Shown here in pieces: positions 17,043-26,433 of a stretch of 64,000 bases of DNA (position 1 is the first letter of the stretch; each line of letters begins with the position of its first letter). A program made the position numbers and the translations under genes. The notes under the pieces were generated by a model. It did no database searches, was not told where the DNA came from, and saw only the letters and a list, made by a program, of their open reading frames with translations. Source of the stretch: Lachnospiraceae bacterium UBA4338 (GTDB taxonomy: Bacteria; Bacillota; Clostridia; Lachnospirales; Lachnospiraceae); NCBI GenBank assembly GCA_002393735.1, contig DGTK01000017.1:111847-175846 (forward strand). Reading direction: 5' to 3'.

Positions 17043-18236
17043 ATGAGCAGAATGGTGGGAACAGTTTCCAGAGGACTTAGAGCTCCTATTATCAGAAGTG
17101 GTGATAATATTGCCGATATCGTTACTAACTGTGTTATGGAAGCAGTTAAGGATGGTGACTTTGAAGTCAGGGACAGAGATATTGTTGCAATGACTGAAGC
17201 GATTGTTGCAAGAGCGCAGGGCAATTATGCAACTGTTGATGATATTGCTACTGATGTTAAAAATAAATTAGGTTCAGATACAATTGGTGTAATATTTCCA
17301 ATTCTTTCACGTAACAGATTCGCAATCTGCTTAAGAGGTATCGCAATGGGAGCAAAGAAGATTATTCTTATGCTTTCATATCCATCAGATGAGGTTGGTA
17401 ATCATTTGATTTCAATTGATGCTGTTGACGAAAAGGGCGTTGATCCTTATAAGGATGTGCTTACACTTGAAAAATATCGTGAATTATTCGGATATCAGAA
17501 GCATCCTTTCACAGGCGTTGATTATGTTGAATATTATCAGCAGTTAATTGAAGAAGCAGGTGCTGAGTGTGAGATTATTTTTGCCAATGATCCAAGAGCA
17601 ATTTTATCTTATACAAAGGATGTTATTCACTGTGATATTCATACAAGAATGCGTACCAAGAAGTTATTAAGAGCGGCCGGCGTAAACAAGATTTATGGTC
17701 TTGATGAGATTTTAAATGCTCCGGTTAACGGCAGTGGCTGCAATGAGAAATATGGTCTTCTTGGTTCTAATAAGGCAACAGAAGATAAGGTTAAATTATT
17801 CCCGAGAAACTGCCAGCCTATTGTGGAGGAGATTCATGACAGACTTCTTGAAGCAACAGGCAAGAATGTTGAAGTTATGGTTTATGGCGACGGTGCTTTC
17901 AAGGATCCGGTTGGTAAAATCTGGGAACTTGCAGACCCTGTAGTTTCTCCTGCATATACCAAGGGATTAGAGGGTACTCCTAATGAACTTAAGTTAAAAT
18001 ATTTGGCGGACAATGATTTTGCAAACCTTACCGGTGATGCACTTAAGGAAGCAATTAAGGGTGAGATTTCAAAGAAAGACAGCAATCTTGTAGGTCAGAT
18101 GGCATCTGAAGGAACAACTCCAAGAAGACTTACTGATTTGATTGGTTCACTTTGCGACCTTACATCCGGTTCAGGTGATAAGGGAACACCTATTGTTTAT
18201 ATTCAGGGTTATTTCGATAACTATACTACTGAATAA
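17043..18236 (+). CDS. CofE-like (coenzyme F420-0:L-glutamate ligase family) protein
   Basis: 397 residues related to CofE (F420_ligase family), which adds glutamate to F420 precursors in methanogens and actinobacteria. The family N-terminus is visible (IIRSGDNIADIV, DIVAMTEAIVARAQG) along with a conserved HCDIHTRMRTKKLLRAAGV region, MVYGDGAFKDPVGKIWELADPV and a GSGDKGTPIVYIQGYFDN end. No other F420 gene is present here and Clostridia generally lack F420, so the true substrate is unknown; the ligase name should not be read as function. I chose ATG 17043, 8 bases after AGGAG; GTG 17037 is too close to it. It has its own promoter and terminator. Confidence 0.85.
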   Translation: MSRMVGTVSRGLRAPIIRSGDNIADIVTNCVMEAVKDGDFEVRDRDIVAMTEAIVARAQGNYATVDDIATDVKNKLGSDTIGVIFPILSRNRFAICLRGIAMGAKKIILMLSYPSDEVGNHLISIDAVDEKGVDPYKDVLTLEKYRELFGYQKHPFTGVDYVEYYQQLIEEAGAECEIIFANDPRAILSYTKDVIHCDIHTRMRTKKLLRAAGVNKIYGLDEILNAPVNGSGCNEKYGLLGSNKATEDKVKLFPRNCQPIVEEIHDRLLEATGKNVEVMVYGDGAFKDPVGKIWELADPVVSPAYTKGLEGTPNELKLKYLADNDFANLTGDALKEAIKGEISKKDSNLVGQMASEGTTPRRLTDLIGSLCDLTSGSGDKGTPIVYIQGYFDNYTTE

Positions 18237-18257
18237 TTAATAATGAATTGAAATTTT

Positions 18258-18287
18258 GGGCGGGGATGTATGTCCTCGCCCTTTTTT
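18258..18287 (+). terminator. Rho-independent terminator of the CofE-like gene
   Basis: GGGCGGGGA (18258-18266) pairs with TCCTCGCCC (18273-18281, with G-T pairs) around a 6-base loop and is followed by six T. Confidence 0.85.
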
Positions 18288-18300
18288 GGGAAGGATTTGT

Positions 18301-19581
18301 ATGTTAAAAGAGATTTATTTATCCATGGGAATTAAGTCGGAAGTTTATGATTACTGCGAGAAAATTATTGGTTCCCTTAAGGAAAGATTCGATGAAATTG
18401 ACCAAATGGCCGAAATTAATCAGCTTAAAGTGCTTGATGCCCTTAGAAAGAATCAGGTTAGTGAAGCCTGCTTAATGGGCACAACCGGTTATGGTTATAA
18501 TGACATCGGAAGAGATACTTTAGAAAAAGTATACAGCGATATATTCCATACTGAGGATGCGCTTGTAAGGCCGCAGATTACCTGTGGAACTCATGCCCTT
18601 GCGCTGTCACTTGCTGCCAATTTAAGACCGGGAGATGAACTTATATCTCCGGTTGGAAAGCCATATGATACTTTGGAAGAGGTTATAGGAATAAGAGAGT
18701 CCAAGGGTTCTTTAAAAGAATACGGAATATCTTATAAGCAGGTCGAACTTAAAGAGGATGGATATTTTGATTACGATGCCATTAAAAATGCAATTTCTGA
18801 TAAAACAAAAATGGTTACAATACAGCGTTCTAAAGGCTATTTATCAAGACCTTCCTATGGCGTAAAGGAAATCGGTGAGTTAATTAAATTTATTAAGAAT
18901 ATTAAGCCTGATATTATATGCCAGGTTGATAACTGCTACGGAGAATTCGTTGAAGATATAGAGCCTTCCGATGTGGGAGCAGACCTGGTAGTTGGCTCTT
19001 TAATTAAGAATCCCGGCGGTGGACTTGCTCCTATTGGCGGATATATTGCAGGCAGAAAAGATTTAATTGAAAACTGTGCTTACAGACTTACAAGTCCCGG
19101 ACTTGGAAAGGAAGTTGGAGCATCACTTGAGGTATTAAGAAGCTTTTATCAGGGAATATTTTTAGCGCCTACCGTTACGGCGTCCGCCTTAAAAACCGCT
19201 GTTTTCGCAGCAAATGTTTATGAGAATCTTGGATTTAAGGTTATTCCTTCTGGGGCCGAGGAAAGACATGATATAATTCAGGCTATTACCCTTGGTTCTA
19301 AGGAGAAGATTATAGCCTTCTGTGAGGGCATTCAGAGTGCATCTCCGGTTGACAGCCATGTAAGTCCTGAACCCTGGGCTATGCCTGGATATGACAGTGA
19401 TGTAATAATGGCGGCCGGAGCTTTTGTCTCAGGGTCTTCTATAGAACTTAGTGCAGACGGACCGATAAAAGAGCCGTATAATGTTTATTTCCAGGGAGGA
19501 ATCACATTCCCTCACGGTAAATTTGGAATTGTTTCTTCACTTAATAAGTTATATGAATCAAATCTTGTTAGTTTACCATAA
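18301..19581 (+). CDS. Methionine gamma-lyase family / aluminium-resistance-type PLP protein (YnbB-like)
   Basis: 426 residues of the Met_gamma_lyase (PF06838-type) family, often called aluminium resistance protein, a fold-type I PLP enzyme. Visible blocks are GTTGYGYNDIGRDTLEKVY, the PLP-stacking region TCGTHALALSLAANLRPGDE, QVDNCYGEFVEDIEP for the PLP Asp region and VGSLIKNPGGGLAP with the likely Schiff-base lysine. The exact reaction is not established for most members. I start it at ATG 18301 after GGAAGGA; an upstream ATG at 18256 lies within the preceding terminator hairpin. Together with the next promoter it appears monocistronic. Confidence 0.9.
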   Translation: MLKEIYLSMGIKSEVYDYCEKIIGSLKERFDEIDQMAEINQLKVLDALRKNQVSEACLMGTTGYGYNDIGRDTLEKVYSDIFHTEDALVRPQITCGTHALALSLAANLRPGDELISPVGKPYDTLEEVIGIRESKGSLKEYGISYKQVELKEDGYFDYDAIKNAISDKTKMVTIQRSKGYLSRPSYGVKEIGELIKFIKNIKPDIICQVDNCYGEFVEDIEPSDVGADLVVGSLIKNPGGGLAPIGGYIAGRKDLIENCAYRLTSPGLGKEVGASLEVLRSFYQGIFLAPTVTASALKTAVFAANVYENLGFKVIPSGAEERHDIIQAITLGSKEKIIAFCEGIQSASPVDSHVSPEPWAMPGYDSDVIMAAGAFVSGSSIELSADGPIKEPYNVYFQGGITFPHGKFGIVSSLNKLYESNLVSLP

Positions 19582-19593
19582 TAATGATATAAT
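19565..19593 (+). promoter_or_regulatory. Sigma-A-type promoter for the mre-PBP2-rodA run
   Basis: TTGTTA at 19565-19570 (inside the end of the previous gene), 17 bases, and TATAAT at 19588-19593, about 50 bases upstream of mreB. Confidence 0.65.
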
Positions 19594-19641
19594 GTTAAAT
19601 GTATTTTTGTGCAAAAAAGGATATGAGAGGACCAATATTTA

Positions 19642-20637
19642 ATGGCAAACGCGTTTGGAATAGATTTGGGAACATATACAATTAATCTGTATAACAGTTC
19701 GAAGAAAAACTTCTTAAAAGAGATTAATATGATAGCCATAGAGAATAAGAATACTTTATTCGCCTATGGCGATTCTGCGTATGAAATGTATGAGAAGGCT
19801 CCGGATAATATTAAGATTTCTTTTCCGCTTAATTCCGGTGTTATTGCAGATATTAATAACATGAAAGTGCTTTTAAAGCATTTTGTTAATGACATTTCAG
19901 ATGGTAATTACAAGGGGTCGGATTTCTATATCTGTACGCCTACTGACTTAACTGATGTAGAAAGAAGAGCATTCTTTGATCTCATTAAGGAAGCTGATCT
20001 TAAGGCAAGAAGAATATATACAATTGAGAAGGCCATTGCCTGCGGTGTCGGAATGGGTGTTGATGTAAGAAGTTCCGAAGGCGTTATGGTAGTTGATATT
20101 GGTTATAATACCACTGAGATTTCAGTACTTTCCTTAGGCGGTATCGTACTTAGCAAACTTATTAAGACAGGTGGTCTTGAATTTGATAATTCAATCAAGA
20201 ATATGATTCGTAAGGATTATAATCTTCATATTGGTGCTAAAACAGCTGAAAATGTTAAGATTTCTCTTAATGAAATCATGAAGAATAATACAAATTATCT
20301 TTGTTACGGAAGAGATGTTGTTAACGGTCTTCCTGTGGAAAGAGAGATTTCTTCAAAGGCTATTCTTGCAGCCATAAAACCAGATATTGATACAATCGTT
20401 GATAATGTAAAGAATATATTAGAGCGTACTCCGCCGGAACTTGCAGCAGATATCTACAGAAATGGTCTGTTTTTAGCAGGCGGCGCATCTTTGGTTTATG
20501 ACCTTCCGGTTAATCTTGCCAATGGAACGGGTCTTAAAGTTAATGCATATGAGAATGCTCAGGATATTGTAATTAAAGGTCTTAGGGATGTTATTAATAA
20601 TCCTAAGAAATACAGACAGGTTATACATGCTTTTTAA
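19642..20637 (+). CDS. mreB: Rod shape-determining protein MreB (actin homologue)
   Basis: 331 residues of the MreB/Mbl actin family, which forms membrane-bound filaments guiding lateral wall synthesis. The ATP-binding loops are present: GIDLGTYTINLY at the start, VVDIGYNTTEISVL near residue 150 and LAGGASLVYDLP near 278. It heads a run with mreC, mreD, PBP2 and rodA, the elongasome components. GAGAGGA lies before the ATG. It is somewhat divergent from standard MreB (for example GTYTIN rather than GTANT), so it may be one of several paralogues in this genome. Confidence 0.9.
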   Translation: MANAFGIDLGTYTINLYNSSKKNFLKEINMIAIENKNTLFAYGDSAYEMYEKAPDNIKISFPLNSGVIADINNMKVLLKHFVNDISDGNYKGSDFYICTPTDLTDVERRAFFDLIKEADLKARRIYTIEKAIACGVGMGVDVRSSEGVMVVDIGYNTTEISVLSLGGIVLSKLIKTGGLEFDNSIKNMIRKDYNLHIGAKTAENVKISLNEIMKNNTNYLCYGRDVVNGLPVEREISSKAILAAIKPDIDTIVDNVKNILERTPPELAADIYRNGLFLAGGASLVYDLPVNLANGTGLKVNAYENAQDIVIKGLRDVINNPKKYRQVIHAF

Positions 20638-20646
20638 AGGTAACAG

Positions 20647-21513
20647 ATGAGTCCGATAGTTAGAAAATCAAAAGAAAAATTTAGTCTTCCTTCAAGATAT
20701 TATTTAGTTATATTTTCCATTATCTGTATTCTTTTAATGCTGCTTACTTTTTTTACGGATTTCCATTTGAGTGGTGCCAATGTAATTGTAGGTTATACCA
20801 TTGTTCCATGTCAGAAGGGTATATCTGCGGTGGGTACTTTTTTCTATGATAAGAAGGAACTGCTTAAGGAAATAAAGGCATTAACTAAAGAAAATGAAGA
20901 ATTAAAAAAAGAAATAGATGCTCTTACTTTGGAGAATGCCAAATATCAGCAGGATATGTTTGAACTGGCATCCTTAAGAGATTTATATAATATGAATCAG
21001 GGCTATACTGAATATGAGATGACCGGAGCGAAGGTTATCAGTTCAAGTGACAGTAACTGGTTTAATACTTTTATTATCGATAAGGGAAGTAATGATGGAA
21101 TTACCACTGACATGAATGTTTTATCCGGAAGTGGTCTTGTTGGCAGGGTTACGGATGTAGGTCCTAACTGGTCCAGAGTACTTACAATAGTTGATGATAA
21201 TTCCAATGTTTCATGTACTGTACTTAGTTCATCCGATAATCTTATTGTATCAGGTGATGTATTAAAACTTGAAAATGGATATATTACTTTTTCAAATCTT
21301 ATAGATGATGACAATGATGTGGCAGTAGGAGATAAGGTTGTAACTTCAAATATAAGCGATAAGTTTATGCCGGGAATTCCGGTTGGATATATTTCTTATA
21401 TTGAAACCGATTCCAATAACCTTACCAAGTCAGGCTATATTACACCAAGCGTTGATTTTCGCCATATTAATGATGTACTGATTATACTTAAAACCAAGGA
21501 TATTACTGAATAA
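20647..21513 (+). CDS. mreC: Rod shape-determining protein MreC
   Basis: 288 residues. One N-terminal transmembrane helix (about residues 20-37), then a coiled coil (KELLKEIKALTKENEELKKE and on, residues about 75-110), then the extracytoplasmic beta domain with VISSSDSNWFNTFIIDKGSNDGI and GLVGRVTDVGPNWSRVLTI. MreC links MreB and the wall synthases PBP2/RodA outside the membrane. It starts 9 bases after mreB. Confidence 0.93.
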   Translation: MSPIVRKSKEKFSLPSRYYLVIFSIICILLMLLTFFTDFHLSGANVIVGYTIVPCQKGISAVGTFFYDKKELLKEIKALTKENEELKKEIDALTLENAKYQQDMFELASLRDLYNMNQGYTEYEMTGAKVISSSDSNWFNTFIIDKGSNDGITTDMNVLSGSGLVGRVTDVGPNWSRVLTIVDDNSNVSCTVLSSSDNLIVSGDVLKLENGYITFSNLIDDDNDVAVGDKVVTSNISDKFMPGIPVGYISYIETDSNNLTKSGYITPSVDFRHINDVLIILKTKDITE

Positions 21514-21519
21514 ATATAG

Positions 21520-22038
21520 ATGAAGAGAATAATAATCAATGCAATATTAATACTTATATGTTTTGTTTTGCAGACAACTTTTTTTTCCATGTTCTCAAGA
21601 ACGGGAATAGTGCCAAATATCTGTATTATTCTTATTGCAACCACAGGTTTTATGTATGGTAAAACAGAAGGCCTTTTTGTAGGTTTTATATGCGGTCTTT
21701 TGTTTGATATTTTCTCTTTTAATGTTATAGGATTCAATGCTTTGTTATTGATGATAATAGGTTATCTGAACGGGTATTTTGTAAATACATTTTATTCGGA
21801 AGATGTTAAATTACCACTGCTTTTGATTTCATTAAGTGATCTTTTATATTCTTTCGTTTATTATGTATTTTTGTTTTTATTGAACAACAAACTGGAATTC
21901 GGCAATTATTTCTTCACAATTATTATGCCGGAATTCTTCTACACGATATTGATTTCGATTCTGTTTTATCCGCTTTTCTTATGGATACTCATAAAACAGA
22001 ACAAGAAAGAAAGACAAACTGATGTTACAGGAATTTAG
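21520..22038 (+). CDS. mreD: Rod shape-determining protein MreD
   Basis: 172 residues, strongly hydrophobic with about five or six membrane segments, as expected for MreD. Conserved features include the N-terminal FVLQTTFFSMFSRTGIVPN and GFICGLLFDIFSFNVIG. It acts with MreC in the elongasome. It starts 6 bases after mreC and its end overlaps the PBP2 start by 17 bases. Confidence 0.92.
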   Translation: MKRIIINAILILICFVLQTTFFSMFSRTGIVPNICIILIATTGFMYGKTEGLFVGFICGLLFDIFSFNVIGFNALLLMIIGYLNGYFVNTFYSEDVKLPLLLISLSDLLYSFVYYVFLFLLNNKLEFGNYFFTIIMPEFFYTILISILFYPLFLWILIKQNKKERQTDVTGI

Positions 22039-24892
22039 GGACAATTTACTTAAAATAATCAAATCCAGACTGTTTGTATTAATGGTTTTGTTTATTGTGG
22101 CAACCTGTTTGATTTTATACAGGCTTTTTGACTTGCAGATTGTTCACGGCGAGGAATATTTGGAGAACTATCAGCTCAAAATCGTCAGAGAACGTAATAT
22201 AAGTTCCACAAGAGGAAATATCTATGACAGAAACGGATATCTTCTTGCATATAATGAACTGGCTTACAGTGTAACTTTAGAAGATGTTTATGATGATTCA
22301 TCCAATAAAAATGCCGAATTTAACGAAACAATCGTTAAGCTCATTGAACTTATTGAGAAAAACGGGGATGAAATAGTTTCTGATTTCCCTATATATGTGG
22401 ATGAGAATGATGAATACTGTTTCAGTTTAAGTGATACGCAGCTTTTAAGATTTTTAGCTGATATATATGGCAGAAAATATACAGATGATCTTAAGTTTGA
22501 GGAAAGAACCGCAACTCCTGATGAGGTGGTGGATTATCTGTGTCAGAGAAAGGTTTATGGCATCGGATATTATGAAGTTCCGGGTGATAAATCCACATTT
22601 GTTCCGGGGGGCGGCTATACAAAAGAGCAGATTATCAAGATAATCAACATGCGTTATGCTGTTGCGGTTAACAGTTATAAAAAGTATATTTATACAATTG
22701 TTGCCAAGGATATTTCCGATGAAACCATGATAGTTATCCTTGAAAACATGGATACTTTAAGAGGCGTAAATGTAATTAAGGATACTGTAAGAAGATATAA
22801 CGACGGCGTGTATTTTTCCCAGATTATTGGATATACCGGAAAAATTTCTCAGGAAGAGTATGATACATATTCGGCAAATAATGATAATTATTCATTAAGT
22901 GATTATGTGGGCAAAACCGGCATTGAATATTCCATGGAAGAGTATCTTCAGGGTATTAAGGGCTCTGAAACCATATACGTAGATAATATGGGCAAAATCC
23001 TCGAGTCCACCAACTACGTGGAACCGGTTGCGGGTAAAGATATTTATCTTACCATTGATAAAGATCTTCAGATTGCGGTTTATAACATTCTTGAGCAGAA
23101 AATCGCAGGTATTCTGGTTAATAAAATCAGAAATGTAAAGGAATATGTGCCTTCGGAAAATGCATCTTCAAGTGATATTATCATCCCTATTGATGACGTG
23201 TATTTTGCATTATTTGATAATAATGTCATTGATGTTTCAAGATTTGAACAGTCATATGCTTCGGATACAGAGGCAAAGGTGCTAAATGCCTTTAATGCCA
23301 GCAAGGAAGAGGTTCTTTCTGAAATTCGTACTGAACTTCTTACAACCGGAACACCGTATAATGAATTACCAAAAGAATATCAGAATTATGAAAGTTATAT
23401 TGTCACAATGCTTAAGAGTGACAATAACGGTATTTTGAATAAGTCCGTGATTAATACGGAAGATCCGATATATGTGGCATGGACAATCGATGAAAATATC
23501 TCATTAAAAGAATTCCTGACTTATGCCATATCACAAAACTGGATTGATACTTCCAAACTTGATTTAAATCAGAAATATTCAGATTCTGAAGAAATCTACA
23601 ATGTGTTGGTTGATGTTATTATTGATAAATTAGATGGTAACCGCGAGTTTGGCAAAAAGATTTACAAATATATGATAAGAGATGGCAAAATCACCGGCAA
23701 GGATGTCTGCATCATTCTCTGGGAACAGGATATAATCAACGTTGATGAAGACAGAATAGTAGCGCTTAAGAGCGGAACGGTTACAAGCTATGATTTTATG
23801 CTTAAGTGTATTTCAAATCTTGAGATAACACCTGCCATGCTTGCATTAGAGCCTTGTTCAGGTTCATGTGTAATTGTTGATGTTAATACGGGTGATGTTT
23901 TAGCCTGCGTTTCATATCCAAGTTATAACAATGATAAACTTGCCAATTCATCCACATCGGCTTATCTTGTAAAACTTAATCAGGATAAATCCAATCCCCT
24001 TTGGAATTATGCAACACAGTACCGAAGCGCACCGGGTTCTACCTTTAAAATGGTTTCATCCATCTGTGGTGTGGAAAATGGAGTAATAGATTTAAATTCA
24101 AATATTGAATGTACCGGTACTTTTGACAAACTGACCGGTACCGTTCACCACTGCTGGATATATCCGGGAAGGCATGGAAACCTAAATCTTACTGAAGGTA
24201 TCGCCAATTCATGCAACTGTTTCTTCTACGAAGTCGGTTACAGATTATCACAGGATGAAGATGGCTATAATGCCAACGTAGGTATTGACAAAATCGCCGA
24301 AACCGCCAGAATGTTTGGCCTTGGGGACAAGAGCGGAATGGAGATAAATGAAGTTGAACCCATGATATCGGATGAGTTTCCGGTACCATCTGCAATTGGT
24401 CAGGGTAATCATGCTTTTACAACTGCAGGTCTTGCAAGATATGTTACTGCAGTTGCCAATAAAGGAACGGTTTATGATCTTACTCTGGTAGATAAAATAT
24501 ATAACTCAAATGGTAATTTATATCTTGATAATAATGCAGATGTTTATAATACCATTACGATTGATCCTTCAGTATGGAGTGCTGTTCATCAGGGTATGAG
24601 AGAAGTGGTGCAGAATAAGGTTTATTATGATATCGGAGTTGAAGTAGCCGGTAAAACCGGTACGGCTCAGGAAAGTACATCCAAGCCAAATCATGGTCTG
24701 TTTGTGGGTTTTGCCCCATATCAGAATCCGGAGATTGCCTTCTCCATTAAAATCATGAACGGTTATTCTTCTGATTATGCAGCTCAGGTAGGCAAGGATA
24801 TTGCGGTTTATTACTTTGACCTTGCAGACAAAGAAGAGATTATTACAGGTACTGCTGATGAACCTCTTAATGTTACAACAGGTGGTGACTGA
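22022..24892 (+). CDS. mrdA: Penicillin-binding protein 2 (elongation transpeptidase), with large insertion
   Basis: A 956-residue class B PBP that cross-links lateral-wall peptidoglycan. One N-terminal membrane helix (about 17-36) is followed by the pedestal/dimer domain (RNISSTRGNIYDRNGYLLA). The transpeptidase motifs are intact: STFK with Ser673, SCN at 730-732 and KTG at 878-880. It is roughly 300 residues longer than E. coli PBP2. About 250 extra residues lie between the start of the transpeptidase domain (YLTIDKDLQ near 340) and the strand ACSYP-equivalent block near residue 640. Similar long forms occur in Lachnospiraceae. It overlaps mreD by 17 bases and rodA by one base. Confidence 0.93.
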   Translation: MLQEFRDNLLKIIKSRLFVLMVLFIVATCLILYRLFDLQIVHGEEYLENYQLKIVRERNISSTRGNIYDRNGYLLAYNELAYSVTLEDVYDDSSNKNAEFNETIVKLIELIEKNGDEIVSDFPIYVDENDEYCFSLSDTQLLRFLADIYGRKYTDDLKFEERTATPDEVVDYLCQRKVYGIGYYEVPGDKSTFVPGGGYTKEQIIKIINMRYAVAVNSYKKYIYTIVAKDISDETMIVILENMDTLRGVNVIKDTVRRYNDGVYFSQIIGYTGKISQEEYDTYSANNDNYSLSDYVGKTGIEYSMEEYLQGIKGSETIYVDNMGKILESTNYVEPVAGKDIYLTIDKDLQIAVYNILEQKIAGILVNKIRNVKEYVPSENASSSDIIIPIDDVYFALFDNNVIDVSRFEQSYASDTEAKVLNAFNASKEEVLSEIRTELLTTGTPYNELPKEYQNYESYIVTMLKSDNNGILNKSVINTEDPIYVAWTIDENISLKEFLTYAISQNWIDTSKLDLNQKYSDSEEIYNVLVDVIIDKLDGNREFGKKIYKYMIRDGKITGKDVCIILWEQDIINVDEDRIVALKSGTVTSYDFMLKCISNLEITPAMLALEPCSGSCVIVDVNTGDVLACVSYPSYNNDKLANSSTSAYLVKLNQDKSNPLWNYATQYRSAPGSTFKMVSSICGVENGVIDLNSNIECTGTFDKLTGTVHHCWIYPGRHGNLNLTEGIANSCNCFFYEVGYRLSQDEDGYNANVGIDKIAETARMFGLGDKSGMEINEVEPMISDEFPVPSAIGQGNHAFTTAGLARYVTAVANKGTVYDLTLVDKIYNSNGNLYLDNNADVYNTITIDPSVWSAVHQGMREVVQNKVYYDIGVEVAGKTGTAQESTSKPNHGLFVGFAPYQNPEIAFSIKIMNGYSSDYAAQVGKDIAVYYFDLADKEEIITGTADEPLNVTTGGD

Positions 24893-26025
24893 TGTTTAGT
24901 TATATAAAGAAATGTAAAATTAAAGATTACGATTTCGTGCTGATATTCTTACTGATGGCTATTACCATAATCGGAATATTAAGCCTCGGAAGTGTTGACC
25001 AGGCGGACCAGACCAAGCAGATCTACGGATTTGTTGCCGGAATGGTGGTCATGGTTGTAATTTCCCTTATGGATTATACATTTGTGCTTAAATTCTGGTA
25101 TCTGATATATGCCCTCAATATTATATTGCTTGCACTGGTTAATTTTATGGGTGAGGAAACTTTCGGCGCCCAGAGATGGATAACTATTGCAGGAATAAGA
25201 TTTCAGCCTTCGGAATCGGCAAAAATATTATTGATATTGTTTTTTGCACAGTTTATAATGTTTTTTAGGGAGCGTATAAATAAGTTTTATGTGGTTGTTC
25301 TTGCTGTAATGCTTATAGGATTGCCGCTTTTACTTATTATTAAACAGCCTGATTTATCTACAACAATAGTTATATTTTTAATCTTTTTAACAATGCTTTT
25401 TGTAGGTAATATCTCATATAAATATGTATTTTCCTTTTTAGGGATAAGCATACCTTCTTTTGTAATTGTATTTGCCATGATTCTTAACGGTCATCCTTTT
25501 ATAATGAAATTTATAAAAGAATACCAAAGAACCCGTATTCTGGCATGGCTTCATCCGGAAGATTATGCAACGGAGGAAGCATACCAGCAGCTTAATTCGA
25601 TTATGGCTATAGGTTCGGGAATGTTAACCGGTAAAGGACTTAACAATAATGTTGTTAATTCTGTTAAGAACGGTAATTTCATTTCACAGCCGCAGACAGA
25701 CTTTATCTATACGATTGTAGGAGAGGAACTTGGCTTTATTGGTGCATCGGCGGTGATTTTGCTGCTTTTATGCATATGCTTAAGATGCATTTACATAGCT
25801 TATAAAGCCAAAGATATTCAGGGCAAGGTTATTGCTTCGGGTATGGCGGCGTTAGTCGGATTTCAGAGTCTGATTAATATATCCGTTAATGTAGGCCTTC
25901 TTCCTAACACCGGTCTGCCGCTTCCATTTGTAAGTTATGGTCTTACATCGCTTTTAAGTCTATATGCCGGAATGGGGTTCGTGCTAAATGTAGGCTTACA
26001 GAGACCTAAAAAATACGCGAATTAG
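24892..26025 (+). CDS. rodA: RodA/FtsW-family lipid II polymerase (SEDS)
   Basis: 377 residues, about ten membrane segments. This SEDS-family glycosyltransferase polymerises lipid II in partnership with PBP2. Conserved blocks are AQRWITIAGIRFQPSESAK, IKQPDLSTTIVIFL, GSGMLTGKGLNN, QTDFIYTIVGEELGFIG and TGLPLPFVSYGLTSLL. The catalytic Asp is in the TDFI block. Its ATG overlaps the PBP2 stop (ATGA), so the two partners are translationally coupled. Confidence 0.95.
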   Translation: MFSYIKKCKIKDYDFVLIFLLMAITIIGILSLGSVDQADQTKQIYGFVAGMVVMVVISLMDYTFVLKFWYLIYALNIILLALVNFMGEETFGAQRWITIAGIRFQPSESAKILLILFFAQFIMFFRERINKFYVVVLAVMLIGLPLLLIIKQPDLSTTIVIFLIFLTMLFVGNISYKYVFSFLGISIPSFVIVFAMILNGHPFIMKFIKEYQRTRILAWLHPEDYATEEAYQQLNSIMAIGSGMLTGKGLNNNVVNSVKNGNFISQPQTDFIYTIVGEELGFIGASAVILLLLCICLRCIYIAYKAKDIQGKVIASGMAALVGFQSLINISVNVGLLPNTGLPLPFVSYGLTSLLSLYAGMGFVLNVGLQRPKKYAN

Positions 26026-26037
26026 GGGTAGCAAAAA

Positions 26038-26433
26038 ATGAACATTGCACTTATTGCACATGATGCAAAGAAAAAACTGATGCAGAATTTTTGTATAGCT
26101 TATAGGGGTATACTATGCAAGAATGAACTGTATGCCACAGGTACAACGGGAAGACTGGTTGAAGAAGCTACCAATCTTACTGTTCATAAATCTCTGGCAG
26201 GGCATCTTGGTGGGGAACAGCAGATTGGTTCTCAGATAGAACAAAATCAGATTGATTTGGTTATTTTTTTAAGAGACCCTCTTACACAAAAAATGCATGA
26301 GCCTGATGTTAATAATGTTGTGAGATTATGTGATATTCATAATATTCCACTGGCAACCAATCTGGCATCTGCAGAACTTATGATAAAAGCTTTGGACAGA
26401 GGAGATTTAGAGTGGCGTGAAGCGTACAAGTAA
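26038..26433 (+). CDS. mgsA: Methylglyoxal synthase, with Glu in the usual GGDQQ motif
   Basis: 131 residues, the usual length. It converts dihydroxyacetone phosphate to methylglyoxal and phosphate. Family blocks are IALIAHDAKKKLM, YATGTTGRLVEEAT, VIFLRDPLTQKMHEPDV and IPLATNLASAELMI. The catalytic block, normally GGDQQ (Asp71 in E. coli), reads GGEQQ here with Glu60. Activity is therefore likely but not certain. It sits between rodA and the carboxypeptidase, a common place for mgsA in Clostridia. Confidence 0.9.
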   Translation: MNIALIAHDAKKKLMQNFCIAYRGILCKNELYATGTTGRLVEEATNLTVHKSLAGHLGGEQQIGSQIEQNQIDLVIFLRDPLTQKMHEPDVNNVVRLCDIHNIPLATNLASAELMIKALDRGDLEWREAYK

